Shown: positions 7,258 to 16,887, counted from the first letter of the stretch. The stretch: 47,911 nucleotides of DNA from Lysobacterales bacterium (GCA_021648045.1 JAKITM010000007.1:1-47911); one strand, 5' to 3'. Numbers and translations: made by a program. The notes: generated from the sequence alone by a model not told the origin.

Positions 7258-8004
7258 CTAAATATACAGCGCCCTGCCGCCATCAACATTCAGCGTATGC
7301 CCGGTAATATAGGCGGCGCGATCAGCCAGAAACACCACCGCAGCCGCTACATCTCCCGGGCAGCCCTGTCTGCCTGCCGCTGAACCTTTAAGTAGTTGCT
7401 GTTTAAGTGCCTCTGCAGGCTCGTTTTCAGGCCAAAGAATAATCCCCGGCGAAATAGCATTGACCCGCACTTGCGGTGCCAATTCACGCGCAAAGGTTCG
7501 AGTCATCATTACCACCCCAGCCTTGGCAATGTTATACACCGCATGCCCAGCTAACGGGCTACCCGCATAAATATCGGCGATGTTGATAATGCAGCCATTT
7601 CCGGTTTTTAACTTACCGGCCAAAGCCTGGGTCAGAAAAAATGCCCCGCGAAGATTCGCATCCATCAACTGGTTCCAGTCGCTGTACTCAACCTCTCCAA
7701 CCGCTGTGGGATAAAATGCGGAGGCATTATTGACCACCACTGTTAGTTTAGAAGCAACTACAGATACCTGTTCAATCAGTTTGCTCACTGAGTGTTGATC
7801 GGCAAGATCGCCATTAACCAATTTCACGCTTTCCGGTCGTAGCAATTGCAGCTCAGCAGCCAGCGCATGCGCTGCATCTGCAGAGTTACGATAATGCAAA
7901 ATCAGGTCATAGCCTGCTGCATGCAAGTGCCGGGCGATGACCGCTCCCAGTCGTTGTGCCCCACCGGTAACCAATGCCTGCTTGTTTTTCTGGAGTATTT
8001 TCAA
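7258..8004 (-). CDS. folM: Pteridine reductase-like short-chain dehydrogenase (FolM type)
   Basis: A 248-residue SDR. The NADPH-binding motif is TGGAQRLG near residue 15, VVNNASAFYP is the NNAG region with the pteridine-reductase change to Ser-Ala-Phe, the catalytic motif is YNIAK, and the C-terminus ends NVDGGRALYI. The TGGxxRLG form and NNASxFYP are hallmarks of PTR1/FolM enzymes that reduce dihydromonapterin, dihydropterin or dihydrofolate, rather than generic SDRs. Its position facing folK supports a pterin role. The gene is divergent from the MidA-like methyltransferase, sharing a short promoter region of about 55 bases. The exact substrate is not decidable from sequence. Confidence 0.85.
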   Translation of the reverse strand: MKILQKNKQALVTGGAQRLGAVIARHLHAAGYDLILHYRNSADAAHALAAELQLLRPESVKLVNGDLADQHSVSKLIEQVSVVASKLTVVVNNASAFYPTAVGEVEYSDWNQLMDANLRGAFFLTQALAGKLKTGNGCIINIADIYAGSPLAGHAVYNIAKAGVVMMTRTFARELAPQVRVNAISPGIILWPENEPAEALKQQLLKGSAAGRQGCPGDVAAAVVFLADRAAYITGHTLNVDGGRALYI

Positions 8005-8059
8005 AATAGTCTCAACTAAATACTGGACAAGTGAGCGATCTTTAACTCAAACTAGCCAT

Positions 8060-9259
8060 ATGTCTTTTGCCGCATCAACTCAAGCCTCCATCCTGCCCGA
8101 ACCCTCTGCAGACCTCAAGCAGCATAGCACCCGGCTGCTGGATTTGTTGAAACAGCGAATCCGGAATAATGGCCCATTGTCGTTTGCCGACTATATGGAA
8201 GCCGCGCTTTATCAGCCGGGGCTGGGTTATTACAGTGCTGGCTTACATAAATTCGGTGCGGCCGGTGATTTTATAACCGCACCCGAATTAGGCGACTTGT
8301 TTGCCCGCTGCTTAGCGAATACATTTGCCCCAGTAGCCACACAACTGTGCGCCGCCGGACCAACCTATGAATTTCTTGAGATTGGAGCCGGCAGTGGTGC
8401 GCTGGCAGCTGACTTACTCCAGCAACTTGACCCGCTGCCCGGGCGCTACCTGATTCTAGAGCGCAGTGCAGACCTGCGCGAACAACAACGCCAGCGAATT
8501 GAGGCGCGTTGTCCACAACTGTTGCAGCGCGTTCACTGGCTAGATGCCCCTCCGGAAAATTTCCGCGGCATTGTATATGCCAATGAAGTCATTGACGCAC
8601 TCCCGATTGAGCGTTTTCGCATCCATAATAATAGCGTACAACAGCAATATGTCGGCCTCGAAAACGAATGCCTAGTCACGCATTGGCAAAGTGCTGGCGC
8701 GCCGGTAAAAGCCGCCGTTGCCCAGCTGCAATCCGAGCTTGGCTATGCCTTTGTGGGTGGCTATGAATCAGAATTAAATCTGCTGCTAAAACCCTGGTTG
8801 AGTGGGCTGTTGGAATCGATGCAACAGGGCCTATTGCTGCTCTCGGACTATGGTTACCCGCGCCCGGAATTTTATTTGCCCGAACGCGACCAGGGCACCC
8901 TGATGTGTCACTATCGCCATCGTGCACATACTGATCCATTTTTCTGGCCCGGCTTGCAAGACCTGACCGCTTTTGTTGATTTTACTGCGGTTGCCGAGGC
9001 CGGGGATGGTGTCAATGGCTGGCAACTGACCGGCTATACCTCCCAGGCTGACTTCCTTTTCGATAGCGGTCTTGCTGAAATCATGCAGACTGAAGTGCTC
9101 GATAATTTTCGGAGACAATTACAACTAGCGGGACAAATTAAAACCCTGACTTTACCCGCTGAAATGGGCACCCGCTTCCAATTTATGGGTTTTGATCGAG
9201 GTATTGATGCGGAAAACCTGCCCGGTTTCGGCGGCAGCGACTGGCGACACAGATTATGA
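8060..9259 (+). CDS. SAM-dependent methyltransferase, MidA/NDUFAF7 family
   Basis: A 399-residue protein of the DUF185/MidA family; its mitochondrial relative NDUFAF7 methylates an arginine of a complex I subunit. Motifs visible are the N-terminal PLSFADYMEAALYQPGLGYY, FGAAGDFITAPELG, the SAM-binding FLEIGAGSGALAADLL, VYANEVIDALP and LLLSDYGYPRPEFY. The start at ATG 8060 is preferred; longer upstream frames overlap the divergent reductase. It overlaps the following VanZ-like gene by ATGA. The bacterial substrate is unknown. Confidence 0.85.
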   Translation: MSFAASTQASILPEPSADLKQHSTRLLDLLKQRIRNNGPLSFADYMEAALYQPGLGYYSAGLHKFGAAGDFITAPELGDLFARCLANTFAPVATQLCAAGPTYEFLEIGAGSGALAADLLQQLDPLPGRYLILERSADLREQQRQRIEARCPQLLQRVHWLDAPPENFRGIVYANEVIDALPIERFRIHNNSVQQQYVGLENECLVTHWQSAGAPVKAAVAQLQSELGYAFVGGYESELNLLLKPWLSGLLESMQQGLLLLSDYGYPRPEFYLPERDQGTLMCHYRHRAHTDPFFWPGLQDLTAFVDFTAVAEAGDGVNGWQLTGYTSQADFLFDSGLAEIMQTEVLDNFRRQLQLAGQIKTLTLPAEMGTRFQFMGFDRGIDAENLPGFGGSDWRHRL

Positions 9260-9666
9260 CTGAAAGCAAACCTGCTTTTGCACTTTACTATCCGTGGCTG
9301 TGGTTAAGCATGGGTCTGCTCATGCTCTTAACAGTCATCGTATTTTCTCTGATAGCGATTGATCAGCGGATGATTTCATTTGCCTACCTTGATAAGGTCG
9401 AACACCTGCTCGCCTGGGGTTTTTTGATGTTTTGGTTTACCAGTATTTACCCAAAACGCGGGCTGGTGCTGTTCGCCATTTTGTTAACGGTGTCACTCGG
9501 GGTTGAGTTGTTGCAGACCCTGACCACCTGGCGGCAAGGTAGCGGTGGTGACTTTCTGGCAAACTTCGTCGGCCTGCTTATCGGTGGGACTATTGCCCGT
9601 GCCAGCAAAGGCCGCTTATTGCAATCAATAGACCAATGGCTTTACCAACGAATTAACAAGGTTTAA
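9256..9666 (+). CDS. VanZ-like family membrane protein
   Basis: A 136-residue inner-membrane protein with about four hydrophobic segments (residues 12-35, 48-66, 70-90 and 100-118). The VanZ-family pattern DKVEHLLAWGFLMFWF and the later VELLQTLTTWRQGSGGDFLANFVGLLIG (quoted in two parts: VELLQ and DFLANFVGLLIG) are conserved. Named after the teicoplanin-resistance protein, but in ordinary chromosomes its role is unknown. The ATG overlaps the stop of the methyltransferase gene, so the two are translationally coupled. Convergent with cca, with only about 13 bases between the stops. Confidence 0.8.
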   Translation: MTESKPAFALYYPWLWLSMGLLMLLTVIVFSLIAIDQRMISFAYLDKVEHLLAWGFLMFWFTSIYPKRGLVLFAILLTVSLGVELLQTLTTWRQGSGGDFLANFVGLLIGGTIARASKGRLLQSIDQWLYQRINKV

Positions 9667-9679
9667 ATATAAACTAAAA

Positions 9680-10942
9680 TTAAGGCCTAAATTTCCGAAT
9701 ATCCACCAACGCCTGCAAACGCCTGCTGCGTAACTCGGCGGCAATTTTTTTGCCATCCCCTATATCTGCCAAGCCATCAGTGCTCACGGCGGCGACTCGG
9801 CGGTAGGCTTCAGTCAAATATTCCGCCTGTGGATAAGGGTTTTCTTCCAAACCCGTACGCCCCTGAGAATCTGCCTGGCAGGCATGTAAAAATGCCGGAA
9901 GAATAGTGGGTTGCCTGAACACATCTAGATGCTCCAATAACTCCAGTACTTTCTGCGGACGCATTTCCTGAATCCGGTGGCAATGCAAATGCCAGTGGCA
10001 AACCATAATCGCCAATTGCTGCCAGGCTTTCGGCACCCGCAACCGTTGACACACAGCACGCACTAGTGGCACACCTTTGGCCTCATGCCCATAATGCTTG
10101 GGTAGATGCTCCTTGGGCGATAGGGCCTTACCCAAGTCATGCAGCAAGACCACAAAAACCAGCATTGCCTTCTGTTGACCTTCAATTTTTTGGCCGGCAA
10201 TTTGTTGACGATTAACCAGTAACGCACAGCGGTCAATCGCCAACAGGGTATGTACCCCGGTATCAATTTCTGGGTGGTATTGTTCGGGCTGGGGAATGCC
10301 AAACAAGGCATTCACTTCTGGTAACAGTACCTCCAGCGCACCACAATCTCGCAATACCTGAATAAATACACTGGGAGAGTCACAGCTAAATACTTTACGA
10401 AATTCAGTGAATACCCGCTCGGGGATCAATGCCTCTAATTCGCCTGAAGCCGTCATTGCGGTCATCAGTTGCATGGTTTCTGCCGCCACCTGGAAACCCT
10501 GTGGCGTAAATCGTGCGACAAAGCGTGCCACCCGTAATACCCGTAACGGGTCTTCCGCAAAGGCTGGTGAAACATGTCGCATAATGCGCGCGTCGAGGTC
10601 TGCCTGCCCGCCCCAGGGATCAACCAACTCACCATCGCTACTGCGAGCCATGGCATTAATGGTCAGGTCGCGTCGTTGCAGGTCTTCTTCTAGGCTAACA
10701 CCGGGATGAAAGTCCACGCTAAAGCCATGATAACCCTGGCCTGATTTGCGCTCGGTACGCGCTAAAGCGTACTCTTCACCACTCTCGGGGTGAATAAAAA
10801 CCGGAAAGTCGGCACCGACCTGGCGGTAACCCAGCGCCAGCATTTCCTCCGCAGTGCTACCGGTGATCACCCAGTCTTTATCTTTTACGGTCAAACCAAG
10901 AAGTTCATCCCGAATTGCACCGCCAACCAGATATGTTTTCAT
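9680..10942 (-). CDS. cca: CCA-adding tRNA nucleotidyltransferase with HD domain
   Basis: Adds or repairs the 3' CCA of tRNAs. The 420-residue protein starts YLVGGAIRDELLG, followed by DKDWVITG with the metal-binding Asp pair of class II nucleotidyltransferases, RRDLTINAMA, DPWGGQADL and the EDPLRVLRVARF helix that recognises tRNA. The C-terminal half carries an HD phosphohydrolase domain (VVLLHDLGKAL), typical of the gammaproteobacterial multifunctional enzyme with 2'-phosphodiesterase and phosphatase activity. Proximity to tsaD and folB follows an order seen in pseudomonads. The next gene upstream is slt on the same strand. Confidence 0.95.
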   Translation of the reverse strand: MKTYLVGGAIRDELLGLTVKDKDWVITGSTAEEMLALGYRQVGADFPVFIHPESGEEYALARTERKSGQGYHGFSVDFHPGVSLEEDLQRRDLTINAMARSSDGELVDPWGGQADLDARIMRHVSPAFAEDPLRVLRVARFVARFTPQGFQVAAETMQLMTAMTASGELEALIPERVFTEFRKVFSCDSPSVFIQVLRDCGALEVLLPEVNALFGIPQPEQYHPEIDTGVHTLLAIDRCALLVNRQQIAGQKIEGQQKAMLVFVVLLHDLGKALSPKEHLPKHYGHEAKGVPLVRAVCQRLRVPKAWQQLAIMVCHWHLHCHRIQEMRPQKVLELLEHLDVFRQPTILPAFLHACQADSQGRTGLEENPYPQAEYLTEAYRRVAAVSTDGLADIGDGKKIAAELRSRRLQALVDIRKFRP

Positions 10943-10973
10943 GACACCTTCACTAGAGATTTATTTTTAGCCT

Positions 10974-13037
10974 TCATGGTGCGCAGCTAACCCTGGCGAT
11001 ACTCGCACCACTTGCTGCCGCTGCGGCATGCCGTAATCGATAACTCACCCGGGTAACCGGTGTTCCGAGTCGCCAGGCATAGAGGGTGGAAAATGCCATG
11101 ACCCGAGGGATATAGTCGCGGGTTTCATAATACGGCATTAATTCCAACCATGCCTCTACTGATTTTCCGGGGCGTTGTTTTAACCAACGATCTACCGCAC
11201 CTGGCCCTGCATTATAGGCGCCGGTCACATAGGCAGGTGCACCTTTATAGCGTTCCAATAACTTGCTCATTTCTGCGGTACCGAAAGCAATGTTAGTCGC
11301 CGGGTCCAAAAGCTTGCTTCTGTTGGTGTACTTCACCCCGGCACGCTTGGACAAATGTTTTGCCGTGCCGGGTAGTAATTGCATTAAACCATAGGCTTTT
11401 GCGGGTGAAATGGCTCTAGGGTTCATTGCGCTTTCTGCCCGCATCAAACCATAAATCCAAGCCGGATCCAAATTGTGCTTGTTGGCATTGCGATTAATGT
11501 GCTGCTCAAATGCTATTGGAAAACGCCAGTCATAATAGTGCCTATCGCCACTCTTGCCCAAACCTAATATGGCTCTGGAAGGCCAACCTTTGTCTGTCGC
11601 CAGTGCTGCTGCCGAGCGCATATCCAGCTTGCTCAATGAAACCGTCGCCCGATACCATTCCCGACCGGAAAAATCATCCAGACCGACCTTGCGTAATTCT
11701 AGAGCTCGCTGAACGCCGGGTATGCTGGCAATGCGATTAATTTCTGCGGGGTCTACTGTCGGAGTTAGTGGGCAAATACGGTAGTCTTGCTGTAAATGAT
11801 CCGCAGCTAAAAAGCCCCAGAATGTAGCCTCACGGGCCAGTGTTTTATAAACCGCATTAGCTTTTTCGAGCTCACCCTGTTGTTCCAGCGCCCAGGCTTG
11901 CCAGTAACGAAAACGACCCTCGCCTTTGGCGCTAGCGGACATATTATCAAAGCTAATAAGCAGTTCGTCCCAGCGCTGATGGTTGAGTGCGGTTCGTAAG
12001 CGCCATTGCAATAACTTATCATCAACCGCCGCGTCTGGCATGAGGGCAAAGCGCGCGAGTACATCATCATCCAGTGCTACCGCCGAAAACAAGACAATAT
12101 CGTAAAGTATTTTGCCTTTAGCGCGCTCACTCCAGGAAAACTCATGCTCGACCTGATGCCAGTAGTTCAGAGCTGCATCCGGATTTTTACGCGCCTGTTT
12201 TAGTAAGGCGGCGAGGATAATTTCTCGAATTTTGCCATTGTCTGCCCAATGCCGACTAGCAGCAAAGCCTCGCCCCGGGTTTTTCCAAAGTTGTATTAGC
12301 GCATCAACCTGCGCTTGCTCTGCTTTTGGCAAGCGCCGTTTAAGATAGTTTGCCAAGTTTAAGTTACCCGCCTGAAATGCAAGCAACAAACGCTGCCAAA
12401 CCAGTTTGTCATTCAGATGATTATGCCGGTTCATCCAGCTGAACACGGGGTCGCAGGCTTTGTGCTGTGACTTTCCGGTTCGCCACATTTCCCCAGCATC
12501 TCGAATCAAGTCTACTTTTTCTGACTTTTGTGATTTGCTAATTATGCGCGCATTCAATTGATGACAGCGAGTTTCTGCATCGCCAATTGACTGGAACGAA
12601 CCGGCGTATTGCAACAAGTCCGACCATTGCCGCTTACGCCCTAGACCGCGTAACCACGCCTGGCGCAAACCGCTACTGAAGGCCCAGCCTTCATGGCTTT
12701 GCAAAAATGCGGCAAGCTCTGCCGGGGGTACAGTTGACCGGCGTGAGCGATAATCTTCATATTGTAAATAGGGGTATAGCAGGTATTGTTTTGATGCCGG
12801 CATTTGCAGCCGAAATTCAGCATGCCGACCGGCGCGCGCCAAATTCCAAGTTTGTTTAAATTGCGCCACTGCAGGATCAGCTGGTGCTTTGGCCTGCGTT
12901 GGCCCGACCAGCGTGAAAAGAACAAAGCCAAGCAGGCCAATAAAAAAAGTCAGGCGAAAGCCGCTTGCCTGAGTGCCCGCCGTAGCAAGCCTGCCTGATT
13001 GATGGCCCGAATTAATGTTAATCTTGTTAGCAATCAC
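10974..13037 (-). CDS. slt: Soluble lytic murein transglycosylase Slt70-like
   Basis: A periplasmic enzyme that cleaves peptidoglycan glycan strands to 1,6-anhydromuropeptides. A hydrophobic signal segment (FFIGLLGFVLFTLVG) is followed by a long alpha-superhelical U/L domain (repeats such as GRFRYWQAWALEQQGELEKA). The C-terminal SLT catalytic domain has IYGLMRAESAMNP with the catalytic Glu, AYGLMQLLPGTA, NIAFGTAEM and AYNAGPGAVDRW. Start choice is uncertain: a GTG at 13037 has a good AGGGGAAG site and is used here; the frame is open to a GTG at 13091. Divergent from the TauE-like gene. Confidence 0.9.
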   Translation of the reverse strand: MIANKININSGHQSGRLATAGTQASGFRLTFFIGLLGFVLFTLVGPTQAKAPADPAVAQFKQTWNLARAGRHAEFRLQMPASKQYLLYPYLQYEDYRSRRSTVPPAELAAFLQSHEGWAFSSGLRQAWLRGLGRKRQWSDLLQYAGSFQSIGDAETRCHQLNARIISKSQKSEKVDLIRDAGEMWRTGKSQHKACDPVFSWMNRHNHLNDKLVWQRLLLAFQAGNLNLANYLKRRLPKAEQAQVDALIQLWKNPGRGFAASRHWADNGKIREIILAALLKQARKNPDAALNYWHQVEHEFSWSERAKGKILYDIVLFSAVALDDDVLARFALMPDAAVDDKLLQWRLRTALNHQRWDELLISFDNMSASAKGEGRFRYWQAWALEQQGELEKANAVYKTLAREATFWGFLAADHLQQDYRICPLTPTVDPAEINRIASIPGVQRALELRKVGLDDFSGREWYRATVSLSKLDMRSAAALATDKGWPSRAILGLGKSGDRHYYDWRFPIAFEQHINRNANKHNLDPAWIYGLMRAESAMNPRAISPAKAYGLMQLLPGTAKHLSKRAGVKYTNRSKLLDPATNIAFGTAEMSKLLERYKGAPAYVTGAYNAGPGAVDRWLKQRPGKSVEAWLELMPYYETRDYIPRVMAFSTLYAWRLGTPVTRVSYRLRHAAAAASGASIARVSCAP

Positions 13038-13111
13038 TGCCTGAACTTCCCCTGCCTGGTAAAAATGCCACAATCCAAACCAATAAACCACAAATGCTAA
13101 GGCCGTAATCT

Positions 13112-13921
13112 ATGTTGGAACTTAACCTTCTGGACTGGCTGATATTCGCTACCACCGGGGCCGTAGCCGGCCTTGCTGCCGGGTATTTGGGCATTGGTGG
13201 TGGTATGGTCATTGTGCCTGTGTTATCACTCTATCTGCAAGATAAATTCCCGCTTTTTACTGACCACAGCCAGCAAGCAGTTGCCACATCACTGGCCACC
13301 ATTTTGGTAACCGGTACCGTTGCTGCCCTTAGCCATCACCGGCGTGGAGCCATTGATTGGGACTGGGTAAAGCAACTTGCACCCGGATTGCTTATCGGTG
13401 CGCTTGCCGGCGCCTGGATTGCCGGCCAGATCAGCAGTGATTGGCTGATTCGAATTTTTTCAATTTTTGCCCTGCTCAGCGGCCTGCGTATGCTGATGAA
13501 TACGCCGCTTGCAGCGACTACTTTCAGCCTCAGCCCATTGGCAAAGCGCAGCAGTGGTGTAGTTATTGGCAGTATGTCCAGCCTGCTGGGTATCGGTGGC
13601 GGCACGCTTTCGGTACCCATGCTGAATGCCTGCGGGGTAAAAATCCATCAGGCCGTTGCCATTGCCTCTGCTGCCGGGGTGGTGATTGCTATAGCTGGAA
13701 CTTCGGGGTTTATTATTACCGGCCTTGATCTGCAGATGTCACCTCCCGGTTCCTTTGGCTATATTTACCTGCCTGCCTTGCTTGGTATAGTCACGACCAG
13801 CATTCTGACCGCACCCTTAGGCGCCAAATTGGTACATAAAAGCCGCCCGCAACTAGTAAAACAGGTTTTCGGCTGCCTACTGATTCTGGTAGCGGCGCGA
13901 TTGATGTTGCGCAGTTTCTAA
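13112..13921 (+). CDS. TauE/SafE family sulfite/organosulfonate exporter-like permease
   Basis: A 269-residue membrane protein with about eight hydrophobic segments and the two family repeats, AGYLGIGGGMVIVPVL near residue 25 and SSLLGIGGGTLSVPML near residue 157. TauE/SafE (DUF81) permeases move sulfite, sulfoacetate or other anions across the inner membrane; specificity cannot be read from sequence. In a Sox-positive genome sulfite export is plausible but the gene is 14 kb from the sulfur island. Its 3' end overlaps the convergent nuclease-family gene by 45 bases. Confidence 0.85.
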   Translation: MLELNLLDWLIFATTGAVAGLAAGYLGIGGGMVIVPVLSLYLQDKFPLFTDHSQQAVATSLATILVTGTVAALSHHRRGAIDWDWVKQLAPGLLIGALAGAWIAGQISSDWLIRIFSIFALLSGLRMLMNTPLAATTFSLSPLAKRSSGVVIGSMSSLLGIGGGTLSVPMLNACGVKIHQAVAIASAAGVVIAIAGTSGFIITGLDLQMSPPGSFGYIYLPALLGIVTTSILTAPLGAKLVHKSRPQLVKQVFGCLLILVAARLMLRSF

Positions 13922-14707
13922 GCCCTGCAAAGCGCTTGGCAAGGCGATTTTTACAATCACCGGGCAGTGATCCGAAAACGGCACATCCAGCACATCGCTG
14001 TCGTGAACCTCAAGTGTATTTGACAGCATTATGTGATCAATTGCCCGTAACGGTTGCCAACTGGGGAAACTTAATAAATCAGCGGTAGGAATTTGCAATT
14101 CATTTTGATCTACAAATGCGCCTAATTCCGGGCTGTTAATATCAGTGTTGAGATCGCCCATCACCACCACATCGCGATGGCCCTGTAGCAATTCGCTAAC
14201 AAAACCCAGCTGTGAGGTGCGTGCCCGGCGGCCCAGCGCCAGATGCAGCACCACGACCAGTAAAGCATCTTCACCATCGCCATAGCGCAGCGTTAACACA
14301 CCGCGCCCTGGTATTGAGCCGGGTAATTTATGGCTTACCACTTCCGTGGGTTGCCAACGCGCCATAACCCCATTTCCGGCACAGGCAACATTACCTACCT
14401 TGCGATTGGATTGATCGGTATGCCAGGCAAAGCCAGCTTCACGGGAAAGATAGCGCGTTTGATTAATAAAGCCGGAGCGCAGGCTGCCGGTATCCGCTTC
14501 TTGCAAGCCGACAATATCGTAATTGGAAATTAACTCGGCGATCGCATCCATATTGCGACTGCGCTCATTATTCGGCAGTAACTGTTTCCAGCTACGGGTG
14601 ACATAGTGATGATAACGGTCAGTTGTAGTGCCTGCTTGGATATTGAAACTCAGCAGATTGATACTGCTGTCATCCGCGCCGCTACTCTGGTTGCCGTGGT
14701 AAGACAT
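13877..14707 (-). CDS. Endonuclease/exonuclease/phosphatase family protein
   Basis: About 276 residues of the EEP (DNase I-like) fold. Visible motifs in order are LLSFNIQAG near the N-terminus (metal/active-site Asn), IVGLQEADTGSLRSG with the catalytic Glu, VVVMGDLNTDI (Asp-x-Asn), RAIDHIMLSN and FSDHCPVIVKI with the catalytic SDH. Substrates of the family range from DNA to phospholipids and inositol phosphates, so the role is open. There is no signal peptide. The ATG at 14707 is chosen over the adjacent TTG. It follows dsbA on the same strand, separated by a strong hairpin at 14724-14747. Confidence 0.85.
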   Translation of the reverse strand: MSYHGNQSSGADDSSINLLSFNIQAGTTTDRYHHYVTRSWKQLLPNNERSRNMDAIAELISNYDIVGLQEADTGSLRSGFINQTRYLSREAGFAWHTDQSNRKVGNVACAGNGVMARWQPTEVVSHKLPGSIPGRGVLTLRYGDGEDALLVVVLHLALGRRARTSQLGFVSELLQGHRDVVVMGDLNTDINSPELGAFVDQNELQIPTADLLSFPSWQPLRAIDHIMLSNTLEVHDSDVLDVPFSDHCPVIVKIALPSALQGLETAQHQSRRYQNQ

Positions 14708-14723
14708 CAACTAATCCTGAAGC

Positions 14724-14747
14724 GGTGACGGACAACTATCCGTCACC
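14724..14747 (-). terminator. Hairpin downstream of dsbA
   Basis: Perfect 9-bp inverted repeat GGTGACGGA / TCCGTCACC with a 6-base loop, between the dsbA stop and the nuclease-family start. On the minus strand no T-run follows, so it may be a mRNA-stabilising or attenuating hairpin rather than an intrinsic terminator. Confidence 0.55.
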
Positions 14748-14763
14748 ACGAGTTCAGGGGTTA

Positions 14764-15387
14764 TTATTTTGCCAATTCTTTAGCGATGAGGTAATTCGCA
14801 ACTTCAATCATTTTAGGCGGCGGAACATCTCTGCTTACACTAATCAGGTATTTTCCATTGATCACCAGCGAGGGGGTTCCCCGCACGCCCCATTTGCGCA
14901 CAAGCGCCTGATATTTGCGCACTTTAGCGTCAACCGCAAAGGAACTCGCGGTGGAGAGGAATTTCGCCGTATCGACATCATACTGGGCATAAAAATCTGC
15001 GGCATCTTCAATGCTGCGAATTTGTTTTTTATCTTTATGAATTGCAGTAAAGATATCCTCATGTCCTTTATCTGCTACTCCCAGCATTTCGGCAGTCAGA
15101 TAAGCACGACCCAGAGGTTCCCATGCCGCGCTGAAGATTGCAGGCACACGGATAAATTCAACATTTTCCGGTAATTCTTTCTCCCAAGCAGTAACAAATG
15201 GCTGGAAGGAGTAGCAATGCGGGCAAAGATAGCCAAAAATCTCATACGCCGCAACTGTATCACCGGCAGTGGTTGCCGCAGCATCATTTATAAGGGTGTA
15301 ATGCAGACCTTCTTTGAAGTCTCCATCATTCTGGGCAAATACACTGGTGCTCATTAGAGCAACAAACAAAAATACTAATCGGGTCAT
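14764..15387 (-). CDS. dsbA: Thiol:disulfide interchange protein DsbA
   Basis: Periplasmic oxidase that inserts disulfide bonds into exported proteins. The 207-residue protein has a signal peptide (MTRLVFLFVALMSTSVFA), the catalytic CPHC in FGYLCPHCYSF near residue 57, and the cis-Pro loop in VRGTPSLVINGKY. GAGGATT precedes the ATG. It sits beside cytochrome c4 and engB, a common gammaproteobacterial arrangement. Cytochromes, Sox proteins and other exported Cys proteins in this window are plausible clients. Confidence 0.95.
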   Translation of the reverse strand: MTRLVFLFVALMSTSVFAQNDGDFKEGLHYTLINDAAATTAGDTVAAYEIFGYLCPHCYSFQPFVTAWEKELPENVEFIRVPAIFSAAWEPLGRAYLTAEMLGVADKGHEDIFTAIHKDKKQIRSIEDAADFYAQYDVDTAKFLSTASSFAVDAKVRKYQALVRKWGVRGTPSLVINGKYLISVSRDVPPPKMIEVANYLIAKELAK

Positions 15388-15484
15388 ACCGAATCCTCGT
15401 TAAGAGCGTTAAGAAATTAACTACCTGCAACATTACAGGCAGCATGTGTGACTACTAAAACCTTTGCAGGTTCCGCAATCCAAT

Positions 15485-16102
15485 TTATTCCGTCGCGTGC
15501 AGGCCCTGAATATAGCTGGCAACCGCAGCAATTGCTTCATCAGAAAGTTGCCTTGCTACGCCTGGCATGATTACACCGGTCTCATCGTTAGAGAAACCCT
15601 TGCCAGCGCGAAAGTCTTTTAACACCTTGGCAGTATAGGCAGCGTGCTGTCCTCCGAGCACCGGATAACCCGCGAGTGGATTACCTGTACCAGTTGGTCC
15701 GTGGCACGCGATACAGGCAGCAACACCGGCATTGGCATCGCCAGAACGGTAAATGCTTTCGCCTAGAGCCATCAGGTTTTCATCCGCATTACCCAGCTGA
15801 ATGGCGTTGCTATTAAACCATGCAGCCAAATCGGCAATATCCTGGTCGCTTAAATTGCCCAACAAGCCCATCATTACAGGCACGCTGCGATCACCGTTTT
15901 TAATTAATTTTATCTGCCGCTCTAAATATTCAGTGTGTTGACCAGCCAGTTTTGGCCACATCGGCACCCCGCTGTTACCATCTGCTCCATGGCAAGCTAC
16001 ACAGGTAGCAGCTTTAGTTTGCCCCGCTTTGACATCACCTTCGCCAGCGTTGGCATTGAAAGCAATGAACAGGAATAAACTGAACAGGATTGAAATTCTC
16101 AT
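15485..16102 (-). CDS. Diheme cytochrome c4
   Basis: A 205-residue periplasmic electron carrier with a signal peptide (MRISILFSLFLFIAFNANA). Two heme c motifs, CVACHG (about residue 34) and CIACHG (about residue 131), each lie in a class I cytochrome domain; later Met ligands are seen in VPVMMGLLG and TGVIMPGVARQL. The two-domain architecture and length are those of cytochrome c4, which passes electrons from the bc1 complex to terminal oxidases. It could also accept electrons from the Sox system. Upstream lies the divergent engB. Confidence 0.93.
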   Translation of the reverse strand: MRISILFSLFLFIAFNANAGEGDVKAGQTKAATCVACHGADGNSGVPMWPKLAGQHTEYLERQIKLIKNGDRSVPVMMGLLGNLSDQDIADLAAWFNSNAIQLGNADENLMALGESIYRSGDANAGVAACIACHGPTGTGNPLAGYPVLGGQHAAYTAKVLKDFRAGKGFSNDETGVIMPGVARQLSDEAIAAVASYIQGLHATE

Positions 16103-16248
16103 TTTTTTCTAACTCCTCTCTCACCCTTACTGACAGCAAACAATATTTGCAGCAACGGGTACATGTTAAAATATCACGCATCAAAGTGGTATTATCCCGC
16201 TTTCAGATGCGCTAATCCAGCACAATATAGAAAAAATCAGGTATTCGT

Positions 16249-16863
16249 ATGCAAAAGACCTATCCAGACCAGGATTATAATGCCGCTCGCTACACTTTAA
16301 GCGCCGCCAAGCTCGCTCAATTACCTGAGGACGACGGTTTTGAAGTGGCCTTTGCCGGGCGCTCAAACGCGGGAAAATCCAGTGCAGTAAATGCCCTCAC
16401 CCGGAAAAATAAACTGGCACGAACCAGTAAAACACCAGGGCGTACCCAGCAAATAGTTATTTTTGAGATGAATAATAACCGTCGTTTAATGGATCTTCCT
16501 GGTTATGGCTATGCCAAAGTACCCGAGGCATTACGCAAAGACTGGAAGCAGCTGATGGCCGAGTATTTCGCCATCCGTAAATCGCTACAAGGAGTGGTTT
16601 TACTGATGGATGTGCGCCACCCAATGAAACCCTTCGATGAGCAAATGCTGGAATGGAGTGTCAGGAATATGATTCCCTGCCATATATTACTCACCAAGTC
16701 CGATAAGCTAAAACGCGGACCTTCTCAGGCTGCCCTGCTAAAGCTGAAACGCAATTTACCCGAACTGGCCAGTGCTCAATTATTTTCTGCCAAAACCCGT
16801 GATGGTGTTGGTCCGTTGATTGAAAAACTCAACGGTTGGTTGCAGCTTCCTGTTGAGAAATAA
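16249..16863 (+). CDS. engB: Ribosome biogenesis GTPase EngB (YsxC/YihA)
   Basis: Essential GTPase for 50S subunit assembly. The 204-residue protein has G1 FAGRSNAGKSSAVNAL near residue 37, G2 threonine in SKTPGRTQ, G3 MDLPGYGYAKVP and G4 LLTKSDKLKR. Length and motif spacing match the family. It is divergent from cytochrome c4 and convergent with the phytase-like gene. No unusual features. Confidence 0.95.
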   Translation: MQKTYPDQDYNAARYTLSAAKLAQLPEDDGFEVAFAGRSNAGKSSAVNALTRKNKLARTSKTPGRTQQIVIFEMNNNRRLMDLPGYGYAKVPEALRKDWKQLMAEYFAIRKSLQGVVLLMDVRHPMKPFDEQMLEWSVRNMIPCHILLTKSDKLKRGPSQAALLKLKRNLPELASAQLFSAKTRDGVGPLIEKLNGWLQLPVEK

Positions 16864-16887
16864 GCCCCGGCGGTTGTTCTGCGCACA

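Noticed and set aside
11807..12070. Frames antisense to or out of frame with slt
   Set aside because: Low-complexity shadow translations without family match, fully covered by the slt coding frame.
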